From: CBFFRJ01 sp965644225
GTDB taxonomy: Bacteria; Pseudomonadota; Gammaproteobacteria; Enterobacterales; Enterobacteriaceae
NCBI RefSeq assembly: GCF_965644225.1
Contig: NZ_CBFFRJ010000003.1
Location: 16,076-80,075 of the forward strand
DNA: 64,000 nt
Reading direction: 5' to 3'
A program made the position numbers and the translations under genes. Of the stretch, positions 35,273-43,729 are shown in pieces. Each line of letters starts with the position of its first letter. Position 1 is the first letter of the stretch. A model generated the notes under the pieces. That model saw only the letters and a program-made list of their open reading frames with translations. It made no database searches and was not told the DNA's origin.

Positions 35273-37263
35273 GCGCCAAGCACGCGTTTCGCTTTCTCAA
35301 CCACATTCTCGACGGTAAAACCAAAATGCGGGAACAGCTTATCGGCAGGGGCTGATTCACCGTAGGAGGTCATGCCGATAATCGCCCCTTTCAGCCCGAC
35401 ATATTTATACCAGTAGTCGGCAATTCCGGCTTCAACAGCGACACGGGCGCTGACGTCAGACGGCAGCACCGACTCACGATATTGCTCATCCTGGGCATCA
35501 AAAATATCCGTTGATGGCAGGGATACCACGCGCACGTTGTGCCCCTCCGCGCTGAGTTTTTCCGCGGCTTGCAGGGTAATTTCAATTTCTGAACCAGTGG
35601 CAATCAAAATCAGATCCGGCCTGCCGTTGGCATCTTTCAGGATATATCCGCCCCGGGCGATAGCTTTCACCTGATCGGGCGTGCGCGTTATTTGCGCCAG
35701 ATTCTGTCGGGAAAGTATCAGCGCGGTAGGCCCGGAATGTCTTTCCAGCGCCAGCTTCCAGCCCACAGCGGCTTCCACCTGATCGCAGGGTCGCCAGGTG
35801 CTGAAGTTCGGCGTCAGACGCAGGCTGGCAAGTTGCTCGACTGCCTGATGTGTCGGACCATCTTCCCCAAGACCAATAGAGTCGTGGGTATAGACCATAA
35901 TCTGTCGGGCTTTCATCAGGGCCGCCATCCGGGCTGCGTTACGGGCATATTCCACAAACATCAGGAAGGTGGCCGTATAGGGGATAAAACCGCCATGATG
36001 GGCAATGCCGTTAGCAATGGCGGTCATGCCAAATTCGCGTACGCCATAATGAATGTAATTACCCGCAGAGTCTTCTTTCAGAGATCGCGAGCCGGACCAG
36101 ATTGTGAGGTTGCTGGGGGCCAAATCTGCCGATCCTCCCAACAGTTCCGGCAGGGCAGGACCGTAGGTATTAAGGGCATTCTGTGACGCTTTGCGGGTGG
36201 CGATTTTGGCCGGTTCGGCTTGCAGTTTCGCAATATAGTCCTGGCTGAGCGTCTCCCAGTTTTCCGGCAGGTCGCCCTTCATTCGGCGTTTAAATTCAGC
36301 GGCCAGCTCAGGGTAGGCTTTTTCGTAAGCGGTCAGTTTCTCCAGCCAGGCATGCTGGGCTTTTTCTCCGCGTTCTCGCGCGTCCCATGCTTTGTAAATC
36401 TCTTCGGGGATCTCAAAGGCCGGGTATTTCCAGCCCAGTTTCTGGCGAGCGAGCGCCACCTCTGCTTCACCCAGCGGCGAGCCGTGGGACTCTTCTTTCC
36501 CGGCCTTGTTAGGGGAGCCAAAACCAATCACCGTGCGGCAAATAATGAGCGAGGGTTTGTCTTTAACGCTCTGTGCTTCCTGAATGGCTTTTTTGACCGC
36601 TTCAGGATCATGGCCGTCAATGTCATGCACCACATGCCAGTGGTAAGCCTCGAAGCGTCTGGCGGTGTCGTCGGTAAACCAGCCCTCGGTTTCACCGTCA
36701 ATTGAAATACCGTTATGGTCATAAAAACCGATCAGCTTGCCCAGTCCCAGCGTGCCTGCCAGAGAACTCACTTCGTGGGAGATGCCCTCCATCAGGCAGC
36801 CGTCGCCCATAAACACATAGCTGTAGTGATCGACAATATCATGGCCGGGACGATTGAATTGCGCAGCCAGCGTGCGTTCGGCGATGGCCAGACCGACGGC
36901 ATTTGCCAGCCCTTGCCCCAGCGGGCCAGTGGTGGTTTCCACGCCGGGCGTATAGCCAATCTCCGGGTGACCAGGTGTTTTTGAATGGAGCTGGCGGAAA
37001 TTTTTCAGCTCGGACAGGGGTAAATCGTAGCCACTGAGGTGCAACAGGCTGTACAGCAGCATTGAGGCATGCCCATTGGAGAGGACAAAGCGGTCACGAT
37101 CGTACCAGGTCGGATCGGCGGGATTGTGCCTGAGAAAATCGTTCCATAGCACTTCGGCGAAATCGGCCATCCCCATTGGGGCGCCCGGGTGGCCGGAGTT
37201 GGCCTTTTGTACCGCATCCATACTCAGGGCGCGAATCGCATTAGCGAGCTCTTTTCGGGACAT
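35269..37263 (-). CDS. tktB: TktB, transketolase 2
   Basis: 664 residues against 667 in E. coli. Thiamine-diphosphate enzyme moving two-carbon units between sugar phosphates. The ThDP motif GDGCLMEGISHEVSSLAGTLGL, substrate histidines (ANSGHPGAPMG, HGSPLG, YTHDSIGLGEDGPTHQ) and the C-terminal domain are present. The start after gGAGAG is clear. In E. coli tktB follows talA in an RpoS-controlled pair; here no transaldolase gene precedes it. Confidence 0.95.
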   Translation of the reverse strand: MSRKELANAIRALSMDAVQKANSGHPGAPMGMADFAEVLWNDFLRHNPADPTWYDRDRFVLSNGHASMLLYSLLHLSGYDLPLSELKNFRQLHSKTPGHPEIGYTPGVETTTGPLGQGLANAVGLAIAERTLAAQFNRPGHDIVDHYSYVFMGDGCLMEGISHEVSSLAGTLGLGKLIGFYDHNGISIDGETEGWFTDDTARRFEAYHWHVVHDIDGHDPEAVKKAIQEAQSVKDKPSLIICRTVIGFGSPNKAGKEESHGSPLGEAEVALARQKLGWKYPAFEIPEEIYKAWDARERGEKAQHAWLEKLTAYEKAYPELAAEFKRRMKGDLPENWETLSQDYIAKLQAEPAKIATRKASQNALNTYGPALPELLGGSADLAPSNLTIWSGSRSLKEDSAGNYIHYGVREFGMTAIANGIAHHGGFIPYTATFLMFVEYARNAARMAALMKARQIMVYTHDSIGLGEDGPTHQAVEQLASLRLTPNFSTWRPCDQVEAAVGWKLALERHSGPTALILSRQNLAQITRTPDQVKAIARGGYILKDANGRPDLILIATGSEIEITLQAAEKLSAEGHNVRVVSLPSTDIFDAQDEQYRESVLPSDVSARVAVEAGIADYWYKYVGLKGAIIGMTSYGESAPADKLFPHFGFTVENVVEKAKRVLGA

Positions 37264-37613
37264 AACACTCTCCTTGGTATCGCCGCCGCTGGCAGCGTAG
37301 TGGTGGATTTAGTGATATCATCATAATGATTACTGTTTTTACTGCTTTAAATACAAAGTGTTAGCTGAGTCTTCGTGAAGGTGATATTGCCGGGTTTTTA
37401 CTGCGCATAACCCAAAAGCATAGCAGACCGGGGGAGCCTCGCTGAGGATGGTTTGTAACTATGATGTTAGAAATTGATCGTAATTTTTGTTATGGAGTGG
37501 TCAGACTTTGGTTGTGTTCAAAGTTTGCGAATATCTCTGAGGGCATACTGGTCGGCGCATCAGGATCGTTATCACGCTTCAATTCTCTGAAAGATACGTG
37601 AAAGGAACAGCAA
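37264..37613. other. 350-bp intergenic region between divergent tktB and maeB
   Basis: Should carry both promoters. No coding frame and no remnant of talA could be read here. The maeB ribosome-binding site (aaaggaac, 37599-37606) is the only element I can place. The region near 37430-37560 is AT-rich. Confidence 0.45.
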
Positions 37614-39893
37614 ATGGACGACCAACTAAAACAAAGTGCCCTCGATTTCCATCAGTTTCCCCAGCCGGGGAAAATCCAGGTTTCTCCAACGAAGCCCCTT
37701 GCCACACAGCGTGACCTTGCGCTGGCCTACTCCCCAGGCGTTGCCGCGCCTTGCCTTGAAATCGCCAAAGACCCGCTGGCCGCTTACAAGTACACCGCGC
37801 GCGGCAATCTGGTTGCGGTGGTGTCCAATGGCACTGCAGTTCTGGGGCTGGGGAATATCGGTGCGCTTGCCGGTAAGCCAGTGATGGAAGGGAAAGGGGT
37901 TCTGTTTAAGAAATTTGCCGGCATTGATGTGTTCGATATTGAAGTTGACGAACATGATCCAGATAAGCTCATTGACGTGGTTGCTGCACTGGAGCCAACT
38001 TTTGGCGGCATCAATCTGGAAGATATTAAAGCGCCCGAATGCTTCTATATTGAAGCCAAATTGCGTGAGCGCATGAACATCCCGGTATTCCACGATGACC
38101 AGCATGGCACGGCCATCATCAGTACAGCCGCAATCCTTAACGGTCTGCGGGTGGTCGAAAAAAACCTCTCCGACGTCAGCATGGTAGTTTCCGGTGCCGG
38201 GGCGGCAGCGATTGCCTGTATGAACCTGCTGGTTGCGCTCGGCATGCAAAAGCACAACATCGTGGTGTGTGATTCGAAAGGGGTTATTTACAAAAATCGC
38301 GAAGCCAATATGGCGCCGACCAAAGCCGCCTACGCCGTGGATGACGATGGAAAACGCAGCCTGGCGGATGTGGTGGACGGCGCGGATATCTTCCTGGGTT
38401 GCTCGGGGCCGAAAGTACTGACGCCGGAGATGGTCAAAAAAATGGCCCGTCAGCCGCTTATTCTCGCGCTGGCAAACCCGGAGCCGGAGATCCTGCCGCC
38501 GCTGGCAAAAGAAGTGCGACCAGATGCCATTATCTGTACCGGGCGCTCCGATTATCCAAACCAGGTGAACAACGTATTGTGCTTCCCGTTCATCTTCCGT
38601 GGCGCGCTGGATGTCGGCGCAACCGCCATTAACGAAGAGATGAAACTGGCGGCGGTGCATGCAATTGCCGAACTGGCGCATGCTGAACAGAGTGAAGTTG
38701 TCGCCTCGGCTTACGGCGATCAGGATCTGAGTTTTGGCCCGGACTATCTGATCCCTAAACCCTTTGACCCGCGCCTGATCGTTAAGATTGCGCCAGCGGT
38801 GGCGAAAGCGGCAATGGATTCGGGAGTGGCGACGCGTCCTATCAAGGATTTCGATGCCTATGTGGATAAACTCACCGAGTTTGTCTACAAAACCAACCTG
38901 TTTATGAAGCCCATTTTCTCCCTGGCGCGTAAGGATCCAAAACGTGTTGTGTTGACAGAAGGGGAGGAGCCTCGTGTTCTGCATGCCACTCAGGAGCTGA
39001 TTTCACTGGGGCTGGCAAAACCTATTCTGATTGGCAGACCTGGCGTGATTGAAATGCGGCTTCAGAAGTTGGGGCTGCAAATCCGTCCGGGGGTGGATTT
39101 TGAAATCGTTAACAATGAATCTGACCCGCGTTTTAAAGAGTACTGGACGGAATATTTCGCCATTATGAAACGCCGGGGCATTACTCAGGAGCAGGCACAG
39201 CGGGCGGTCATCAGCGACACCACCGTGATTGGCGCGATCATGGTTCATCGCGGTGAAGCGGATGCGATGATCTGCGGCACCATCGGCGACTACCATGAAC
39301 ACTACAGCGTGGTGCAGGAGATCTTTGGCCACCGTGAAGGCGTGCATGCCGCAGGGGCAATGAATGCCTTGCTGCTGCCCAGCGGTAACACCTTTATTGC
39401 CGATACCTATGTCAACGAGGATCCCAGCGCAGAGCAACTGGCGGAAATTACGCTGCTGGCGGCGGAAACGGTGCGCCGCTTTGGTATTGAACCGCGCGTT
39501 GCGCTGCTGTCTCACTCCCAGTTTGGTTCGTCGAAATCCCCGTCAGCCGTCAAAATGCGCGACACTCTGGCGCTGGTCCGCGAACGGGCGCCTGATTTAA
39601 TGGTTGATGGAGAGATGCACGGCGATGCGGCGCTGGTGGAAAGCATTCGCCATGAACGGATGCCGGACAGTCCGCTGAAAGGTTCAGCCAATATTCTTAT
39701 TATGCCGAATGTGGAAGCGGCGCGGATTAGTTACAACTTACTGCGTGTTTCCAGCTCCGAGGGGGTAACGGTTGGACCGGTATTAATGGGGGTGGCCAAG
39801 CCAGTGCACGTACTTACGCCAATTGCCTCGGTAAGGCGCATTGTCAATATGGTGGCCCTGGCGGTGGTGGAGGCGCAGACTCAGCCGCTGTGA
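37614..39893 (+). CDS. maeB: MaeB, NADP-dependent malic enzyme
   Basis: 759 residues, the E. coli length. Residues 1-430 form the malic enzyme half, with DLALAYSPGVAAPCLEI, FHDDQHGTAIIS and an NADP fold at VVSGAGAAAIACMNLL. Residues 430-759 are phosphotransacetylase-like (SLGLAKPILIGRPGVIEMRL, NEDPSAEQLAEITLLA), believed to be regulatory, binding acetyl-CoA. It oxidises malate to pyruvate and CO2 with NADPH formation. Clear site aaaggaacagcaa before the ATG. Confidence 0.97.
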   Translation: MDDQLKQSALDFHQFPQPGKIQVSPTKPLATQRDLALAYSPGVAAPCLEIAKDPLAAYKYTARGNLVAVVSNGTAVLGLGNIGALAGKPVMEGKGVLFKKFAGIDVFDIEVDEHDPDKLIDVVAALEPTFGGINLEDIKAPECFYIEAKLRERMNIPVFHDDQHGTAIISTAAILNGLRVVEKNLSDVSMVVSGAGAAAIACMNLLVALGMQKHNIVVCDSKGVIYKNREANMAPTKAAYAVDDDGKRSLADVVDGADIFLGCSGPKVLTPEMVKKMARQPLILALANPEPEILPPLAKEVRPDAIICTGRSDYPNQVNNVLCFPFIFRGALDVGATAINEEMKLAAVHAIAELAHAEQSEVVASAYGDQDLSFGPDYLIPKPFDPRLIVKIAPAVAKAAMDSGVATRPIKDFDAYVDKLTEFVYKTNLFMKPIFSLARKDPKRVVLTEGEEPRVLHATQELISLGLAKPILIGRPGVIEMRLQKLGLQIRPGVDFEIVNNESDPRFKEYWTEYFAIMKRRGITQEQAQRAVISDTTVIGAIMVHRGEADAMICGTIGDYHEHYSVVQEIFGHREGVHAAGAMNALLLPSGNTFIADTYVNEDPSAEQLAEITLLAAETVRRFGIEPRVALLSHSQFGSSKSPSAVKMRDTLALVRERAPDLMVDGEMHGDAALVESIRHERMPDSPLKGSANILIMPNVEAARISYNLLRVSSSEGVTVGPVLMGVAKPVHVLTPIASVRRIVNMVALAVVEAQTQPL

Positions 39894-39948
39894 TCTTCAC
39901 TGGGAATTGACTGACGTGATGTCTGCGATCGTCGGTGTATTTGAGGTT

Positions 39949-39978
39949 GTTCAGAGCCTGATGGCTCAGGCTCTGAAC
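39949..39978. terminator. Perfect 13-bp stem-loop between convergent maeB and an unknown gene
   Basis: GTTCAGAGCCTGA pairs perfectly with TCAGGCTCTGAAC around TGGC. There is no T-run on either strand, so it may be an end-protecting or terminator-like hairpin. It lies 56 bp after maeB and 7 bp after the other gene's stop codon. Confidence 0.6.
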
Positions 39979-39984
39979 AGGTGT

Positions 39985-41271
39985 TTATGTTTTCTGATAA
40001 GACGTGGCTGTTGTCAGGCACGAAGGGCAGACAAACCCGTAGAGCATCCCTTCCGCAAGTTCATCAATATCCTCGTAACTTATCTGCGCCAGAAACATCA
40101 TCGTTTGCGCGCATTCAGGGCATTTCGGGTACTGCGCATCCTGAACCCAGGCTGGATGTCCGCCAAGTTGGGAAAAAGTGGTAGGTAAAAATTGATCGGC
40201 GGCGAACAGCGGCAGACGAGGTTCACCAGGGTGCAGGCTATTCTCCGGGAGTCTCACCCAGTCGGCAGAATGCTTTTTGGCCAGCATTGAGGGTTTATTT
40301 TCGTCAAACCAGCGTGCCTTCCCTTGCGCATCAATCTTTGCGAAAACAGTGTCATATGCTGTACAGCACTCGCAGGTCAGGATCAGAATATGACCTGGCC
40401 AGGCACCGGCGCTAAGACCGACAGCGCCTGGCGCAACGTCAAACAGGTGGATCAGCGGCAACGAACAGTGGGGGCAGTTTTCGCCAGACCCGGTGACGGC
40501 ACGAAAAACGGTGGGTTGTTCTGGCGCCTGTTTTACCAGCTGGGTACATTGCGGGAAATAAAGATCGCGCCGGTGGCCTTCTTCTGTCAGTTCCCAACCT
40601 GCCTCGTGCGCGTAGTGATGAGGCGGGACATACAGTGAATCGCACCACAAAGGCGGTGCCTGCCGCCACTGATTAAAGCGCTCAACCACAACGTCATCGC
40701 CAATCCAGGCCAGAGTGATAAGGAGCCAGTTACGGTTTTCGTCATCGGTTTCAACCCGCTGTAAAAGCACATCCCTTACGTCTGGCGGCGCCCGGTGAAA
40801 AGGCAGGGCCGAACAGAAATCAACATTATCGTCAGCAATCCATTTGCGTAAGCAGGTATCCAGATTTGCCTCTGTAAATGCAGCCAGACAGGTACAAATC
40901 TCCTGAGCGACATCATGTGAACCGGTATTGAAAAGCGTTTGCGCATAATTGGCCATGCGCAGACTCTCATCCACAGAGAGTCGTTTATAGAGCATATCGG
41001 TTGGAACAGGGCAGGGAACCTGGTGAATTAACGGATCGTTTTCCCGCGGCTCATGTACTAATTTTAACATTTGCACCGGGTCAGTCAGTCCGCTGAAGAC
41101 GTTAATGGTTTTTCTGTTTTTCTTTATAAACTCGTCATGCTCTTGCCGTCTGCGCGCATTGACGCAGGGCATGCAAAACCCCTCCGTTCTGGCTGCCGTT
41201 GCCGGCAGGATCAGGTGCGAACATTGCGGATTTTTACAGGAAATACGTTCATCCATGCCGTCGTGCTCCAT
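39985..41271 (-). CDS. Unrecognised protein with multiple zinc-ribbon-like cysteine pairs
   Basis: I do not recognise this 428-residue protein with certainty. No signal peptide or membrane segment is visible, so it is probably cytoplasmic. Cysteine pairs occur at 12/17 and 33/36, at 266/269 with 300/302/303, and at 384/387 with 415/418, consistent with three zinc sites. The middle (about 165-205) resembles a HEAT-like helical repeat. The C-terminal LGGHPAWVQDAQYPKCPEC faintly recalls the DUF1963/YwqG family. The start may be the ATG at 41271 or the one at 41256, which has GGAG nine bases upstream. It follows hemF by six bases, so it is likely co-expressed with amiA-hemF. E. coli has eut genes at this point. 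Confidence 0.85.
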   Translation of the reverse strand: MEHDGMDERISCKNPQCSHLILPATAARTEGFCMPCVNARRRQEHDEFIKKNRKTINVFSGLTDPVQMLKLVHEPRENDPLIHQVPCPVPTDMLYKRLSVDESLRMANYAQTLFNTGSHDVAQEICTCLAAFTEANLDTCLRKWIADDNVDFCSALPFHRAPPDVRDVLLQRVETDDENRNWLLITLAWIGDDVVVERFNQWRQAPPLWCDSLYVPPHHYAHEAGWELTEEGHRRDLYFPQCTQLVKQAPEQPTVFRAVTGSGENCPHCSLPLIHLFDVAPGAVGLSAGAWPGHILILTCECCTAYDTVFAKIDAQGKARWFDENKPSMLAKKHSADWVRLPENSLHPGEPRLPLFAADQFLPTTFSQLGGHPAWVQDAQYPKCPECAQTMMFLAQISYEDIDELAEGMLYGFVCPSCLTTATSYQKT

Positions 41272-41277
41272 GCCGGA

Positions 41278-42180
41278 TTACACCCAGTCTCTTACCTTAA
41301 TAAATTCACTCAACGCCGCTTCCGGGCTGCTTTCTTCTGGCTGATAGTTATATTCCCAGCGTACCAGCGGCGGCATCGACATCAGGATTGACTCCGTGCG
41401 GCCACCGGTTTGCAGGCCAAACAGCGTACCGCGATCCCACACCAGATTGAATTCCACATAGCGACCCCGGCGATAGAGCTGGAATTCACGTTCACGCTCG
41501 CCATAAGGCATTGCTTTACGACGTTCGACAATCGGCAAATATGCATCGGTATAACCCTCGCCCACCGCCTGCATAAAAGCAAAACAGGTGTCGAAGTCCG
41601 GCGTATTGAGGTCGTCAAAAAACAGCCCGCCAATACCGCGCTGTTCATTGCGGTGTTTCAGATGGAAATAGTCGTCACACCATTTTTTATAACGTGGGTA
41701 GATCTCTTCGCCGAACGGCTGGCACTGGTCGCGAGCGGTCTGATGCCAGTGAATCGCGTCCTCTTCAAAACCATAGAACGGGGTTAAATCAAAACCGCCG
41801 CCAAACCACCAGACCGGATCGGCACCCGGTTTTTCGGCGATGAAAAAACGCACGTTGGCATGGCTGGTCGGAATAAAAGGATTACGTGGATGCACGACCA
41901 GTGACACCCCCATAGCTTCGAAACTGCGTCCGGCGAGTTCCGGGCGATGCGCTGTTGCCGAGGCAGGCAGCGCCAGACCGGTGACATGCGAGAAATTCAC
42001 GCCCGCCTGCTCAAAGATATTGCCATCGCGCAGTACCCGGCTGCGTCCGCCGCCGCCCTCGCTGCGCTGCCAGTTATCTTCAATGAAGTCCACACCGTCA
42101 ATGGCAGAGAGTTTCTGGCAAATATCATCCTGCAATTTCAGCAGAAAGGCTTTTACATCATGAGTGTCAGGAAGGGTCAT
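41278..42180 (-). CDS. hemF: HemF, oxygen-dependent coproporphyrinogen III oxidase
   Basis: 300 residues (299 in E. coli). Converts coproporphyrinogen III to protoporphyrinogen IX using O2 in haem synthesis. Family blocks seen: GGGGRSRVLRDG, SATAHRPELAGRSFEAMGVSLVVHPRNPF, ADPVWWFGGGFDLTPFY, RGIGGLFFDDLN and GRYVEFNLVWDRGTLFGLQTGGRTESILMSMPP. Its start overlaps the amiA stop (TGATG), so it is coupled to amiA as in E. coli. Confidence 0.97.
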   Translation of the reverse strand: MTLPDTHDVKAFLLKLQDDICQKLSAIDGVDFIEDNWQRSEGGGGRSRVLRDGNIFEQAGVNFSHVTGLALPASATAHRPELAGRSFEAMGVSLVVHPRNPFIPTSHANVRFFIAEKPGADPVWWFGGGFDLTPFYGFEEDAIHWHQTARDQCQPFGEEIYPRYKKWCDDYFHLKHRNEQRGIGGLFFDDLNTPDFDTCFAFMQAVGEGYTDAYLPIVERRKAMPYGEREREFQLYRRGRYVEFNLVWDRGTLFGLQTGGRTESILMSMPPLVRWEYNYQPEESSPEAALSEFIKVRDWV

Positions 42181-43052
42181 CAGCGTTTCGTCGAATGGGC
42201 TTTATGATTGTCGAACCAGTTAAAGTAACTGATTACACCGGAGGCAATAGCATTGGCAATTTTTTGTCGAAATGCGGTCGTGCCGAGCAATTTTTCTTCT
42301 TGCGGGTTGGTGATAAACGAGGTTTCAACCAGCACCGAAGGAATGGAGGGCGATTTTAGCACCACGAAAGCGGCCTGCTCAGTGTTGCGGCTATGCAGGC
42401 GATGAACGGGCTTAATCTGGCGCAAAATATGTGAGCCCAGCGTCAGGCTGTTCTTTATGGTATCGGTCTGCACAAGATCGAACAGCACCTGTTGCAGCAA
42501 ATGGTCTTTATCTTTGGCTTTTTTACCCGCAACGTCATCGGCGGCGTTTTCGCGATCGGACAAGTACTTTGCCATTGCGCTACTGGCCCCGCGATTGGAT
42601 AAGGCAAACACCGAAGCGCCTGCCGCACTGGGGTTTGTAAAGCCATCCGCATGGATCGACATAAACAGATCTGCGCCGTGCTGATGGGCAATTTCCACGC
42701 GATCGTACAGGGGAATAAAGGTATCCCCGGATCGCGTCAGTCGGGCATCAATCCCCTGGTTGCGCAGCAGAGTACGGACGTTTTTAGCTATCGCCAGCAC
42801 CACGTGCTTCTCTTTCGAACCATTACTACCAATTGCGCCGGTATCAATACCGCCATGGCCTGGATCCAGTACCACGATACGTCTGGCGCTGGTCTTTTTG
42901 GCTTTCACCTTACTATGACCGTTGCTGGTTTTAAGGGATGTCTCTTCTTTTGCGATGGCGTGTGACATGCCGGTCAGCGTTAAAGCGGCGAGGCCTGCTT
43001 TGAGGATCTGACGGCGCGAGGTGAGTATTTTTAAAGGTTTTGAAGTGCTCAT
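42180..43052 (-). CDS. amiA: AmiA, N-acetylmuramoyl-L-alanine amidase
   Basis: 290 residues from the ATG at 43052 (289 in E. coli); a second ATG at 43073 would add seven residues and has AGGGA close by. Tat signal peptide with SRRQILKAG and an AIA cleavage region. Amidase_3 domain with zinc ligands in DPGHGGIDTGA, ITLTRSGD-type region RLTRSGDTFIPLYDR, SIHADGF and VLVETSFITNPQEE (catalytic glutamate). Splits septal peptidoglycan during cell separation, activated by EnvC. Confidence 0.95.
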   Translation of the reverse strand: MSTSKPLKILTSRRQILKAGLAALTLTGMSHAIAKEETSLKTSNGHSKVKAKKTSARRIVVLDPGHGGIDTGAIGSNGSKEKHVVLAIAKNVRTLLRNQGIDARLTRSGDTFIPLYDRVEIAHQHGADLFMSIHADGFTNPSAAGASVFALSNRGASSAMAKYLSDRENAADDVAGKKAKDKDHLLQQVLFDLVQTDTIKNSLTLGSHILRQIKPVHRLHSRNTEQAAFVVLKSPSIPSVLVETSFITNPQEEKLLGTTAFRQKIANAIASGVISYFNWFDNHKAHSTKR

Positions 43053-43132
43053 ACGGTCAGTCTTATTATCCATGGTCCCTGGTGTTATATCGTATCGTCC
43101 TGGCCGTTACGACAATCCTTCTTAATAAAAGT

Positions 43133-43147
43133 TTTACTTTTCATTTC
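43133..43147 (-). promoter_or_regulatory. Possible CpxR box upstream of amiA
   Basis: The minus strand reads GAAAT-N5-GTAAA, matching the CpxR consensus GTAAA-N5-GTAAA at 8 of 10 positions. It lies about 80-95 bp before the amiA start. amiA is reported to be Cpx-activated in enterobacteria; the match itself is weak. Confidence 0.3.
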
Positions 43148-43264
43148 AATGCATGACAGAGTGACATTATGCCATTTCCCCATCTCTATTTCGCCGGATA
43201 TTGGCGGCAGCGGCCGTTCGCGCCATAATCATCAGCAATACAGTTAAAAAGGGGCAAGCAAACC

Positions 43265-43690
43265 ATGGAGATACGCGTTTTTCGCCAGGAAGATTTTGAA
43301 GAAGTGGTTACTCTGTGGGAGCGCTGCGAGCTGTTGCGCCCTTGGAACGATCCTGAGATGGACATTGAGCGTAAAATCAATCACGACGTGAGTCTTTTTC
43401 TGGTTGCCGAAGTCAACGGCGAAGTGGTGGGAACAGTGATGGGCGGCTACGACGGTCATCGTGGTTCGGCTTATTATCTTGGCGTCCATCCTGAGTTTCG
43501 TGGGCGGGGTATCGCGAACGCGCTATTAAGCCGCCTTGAGAAAAAATTGATTGCCCGTGGTTGCCCGAAAATTAACATCATGGTGCGCGAAGATAACGAC
43601 GTGGTGCTTGGTATGTACGAGCGACTGGGCTATGAGCATACGGATTCGCTGAGTTTAGGTAAGCGCCTGATTGAAGATGAAGAATATTGA
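43265..43690 (+). CDS. ypeA: YpeA, GNAT-family acetyltransferase
   Basis: 141 residues, same as E. coli YpeA. GNAT fold with the acetyl-CoA loop YYLGVHPEFRGRGIANALLSRLE and the C-terminal NDVVLGMYERLGYEH. The substrate is not known. Divergent from amiA across 212 bp, with a weak gcaaacc spacing before the ATG. Confidence 0.93.
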   Translation: MEIRVFRQEDFEEVVTLWERCELLRPWNDPEMDIERKINHDVSLFLVAEVNGEVVGTVMGGYDGHRGSAYYLGVHPEFRGRGIANALLSRLEKKLIARGCPKINIMVREDNDVVLGMYERLGYEHTDSLSLGKRLIEDEEY

Positions 43691-43729
43691 TTATCTCCCT
43701 GCCGCGGTGTGCGGCAGGGGCACTGCCTG

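Noticed and set aside
37626..38984. 452-codon open frame antisense to maeB
   Set aside because: It mirrors the codon structure of the well-supported maeB gene, has no ribosome-binding site and shows no family features; such long antisense frames are common in GC-rich genes.
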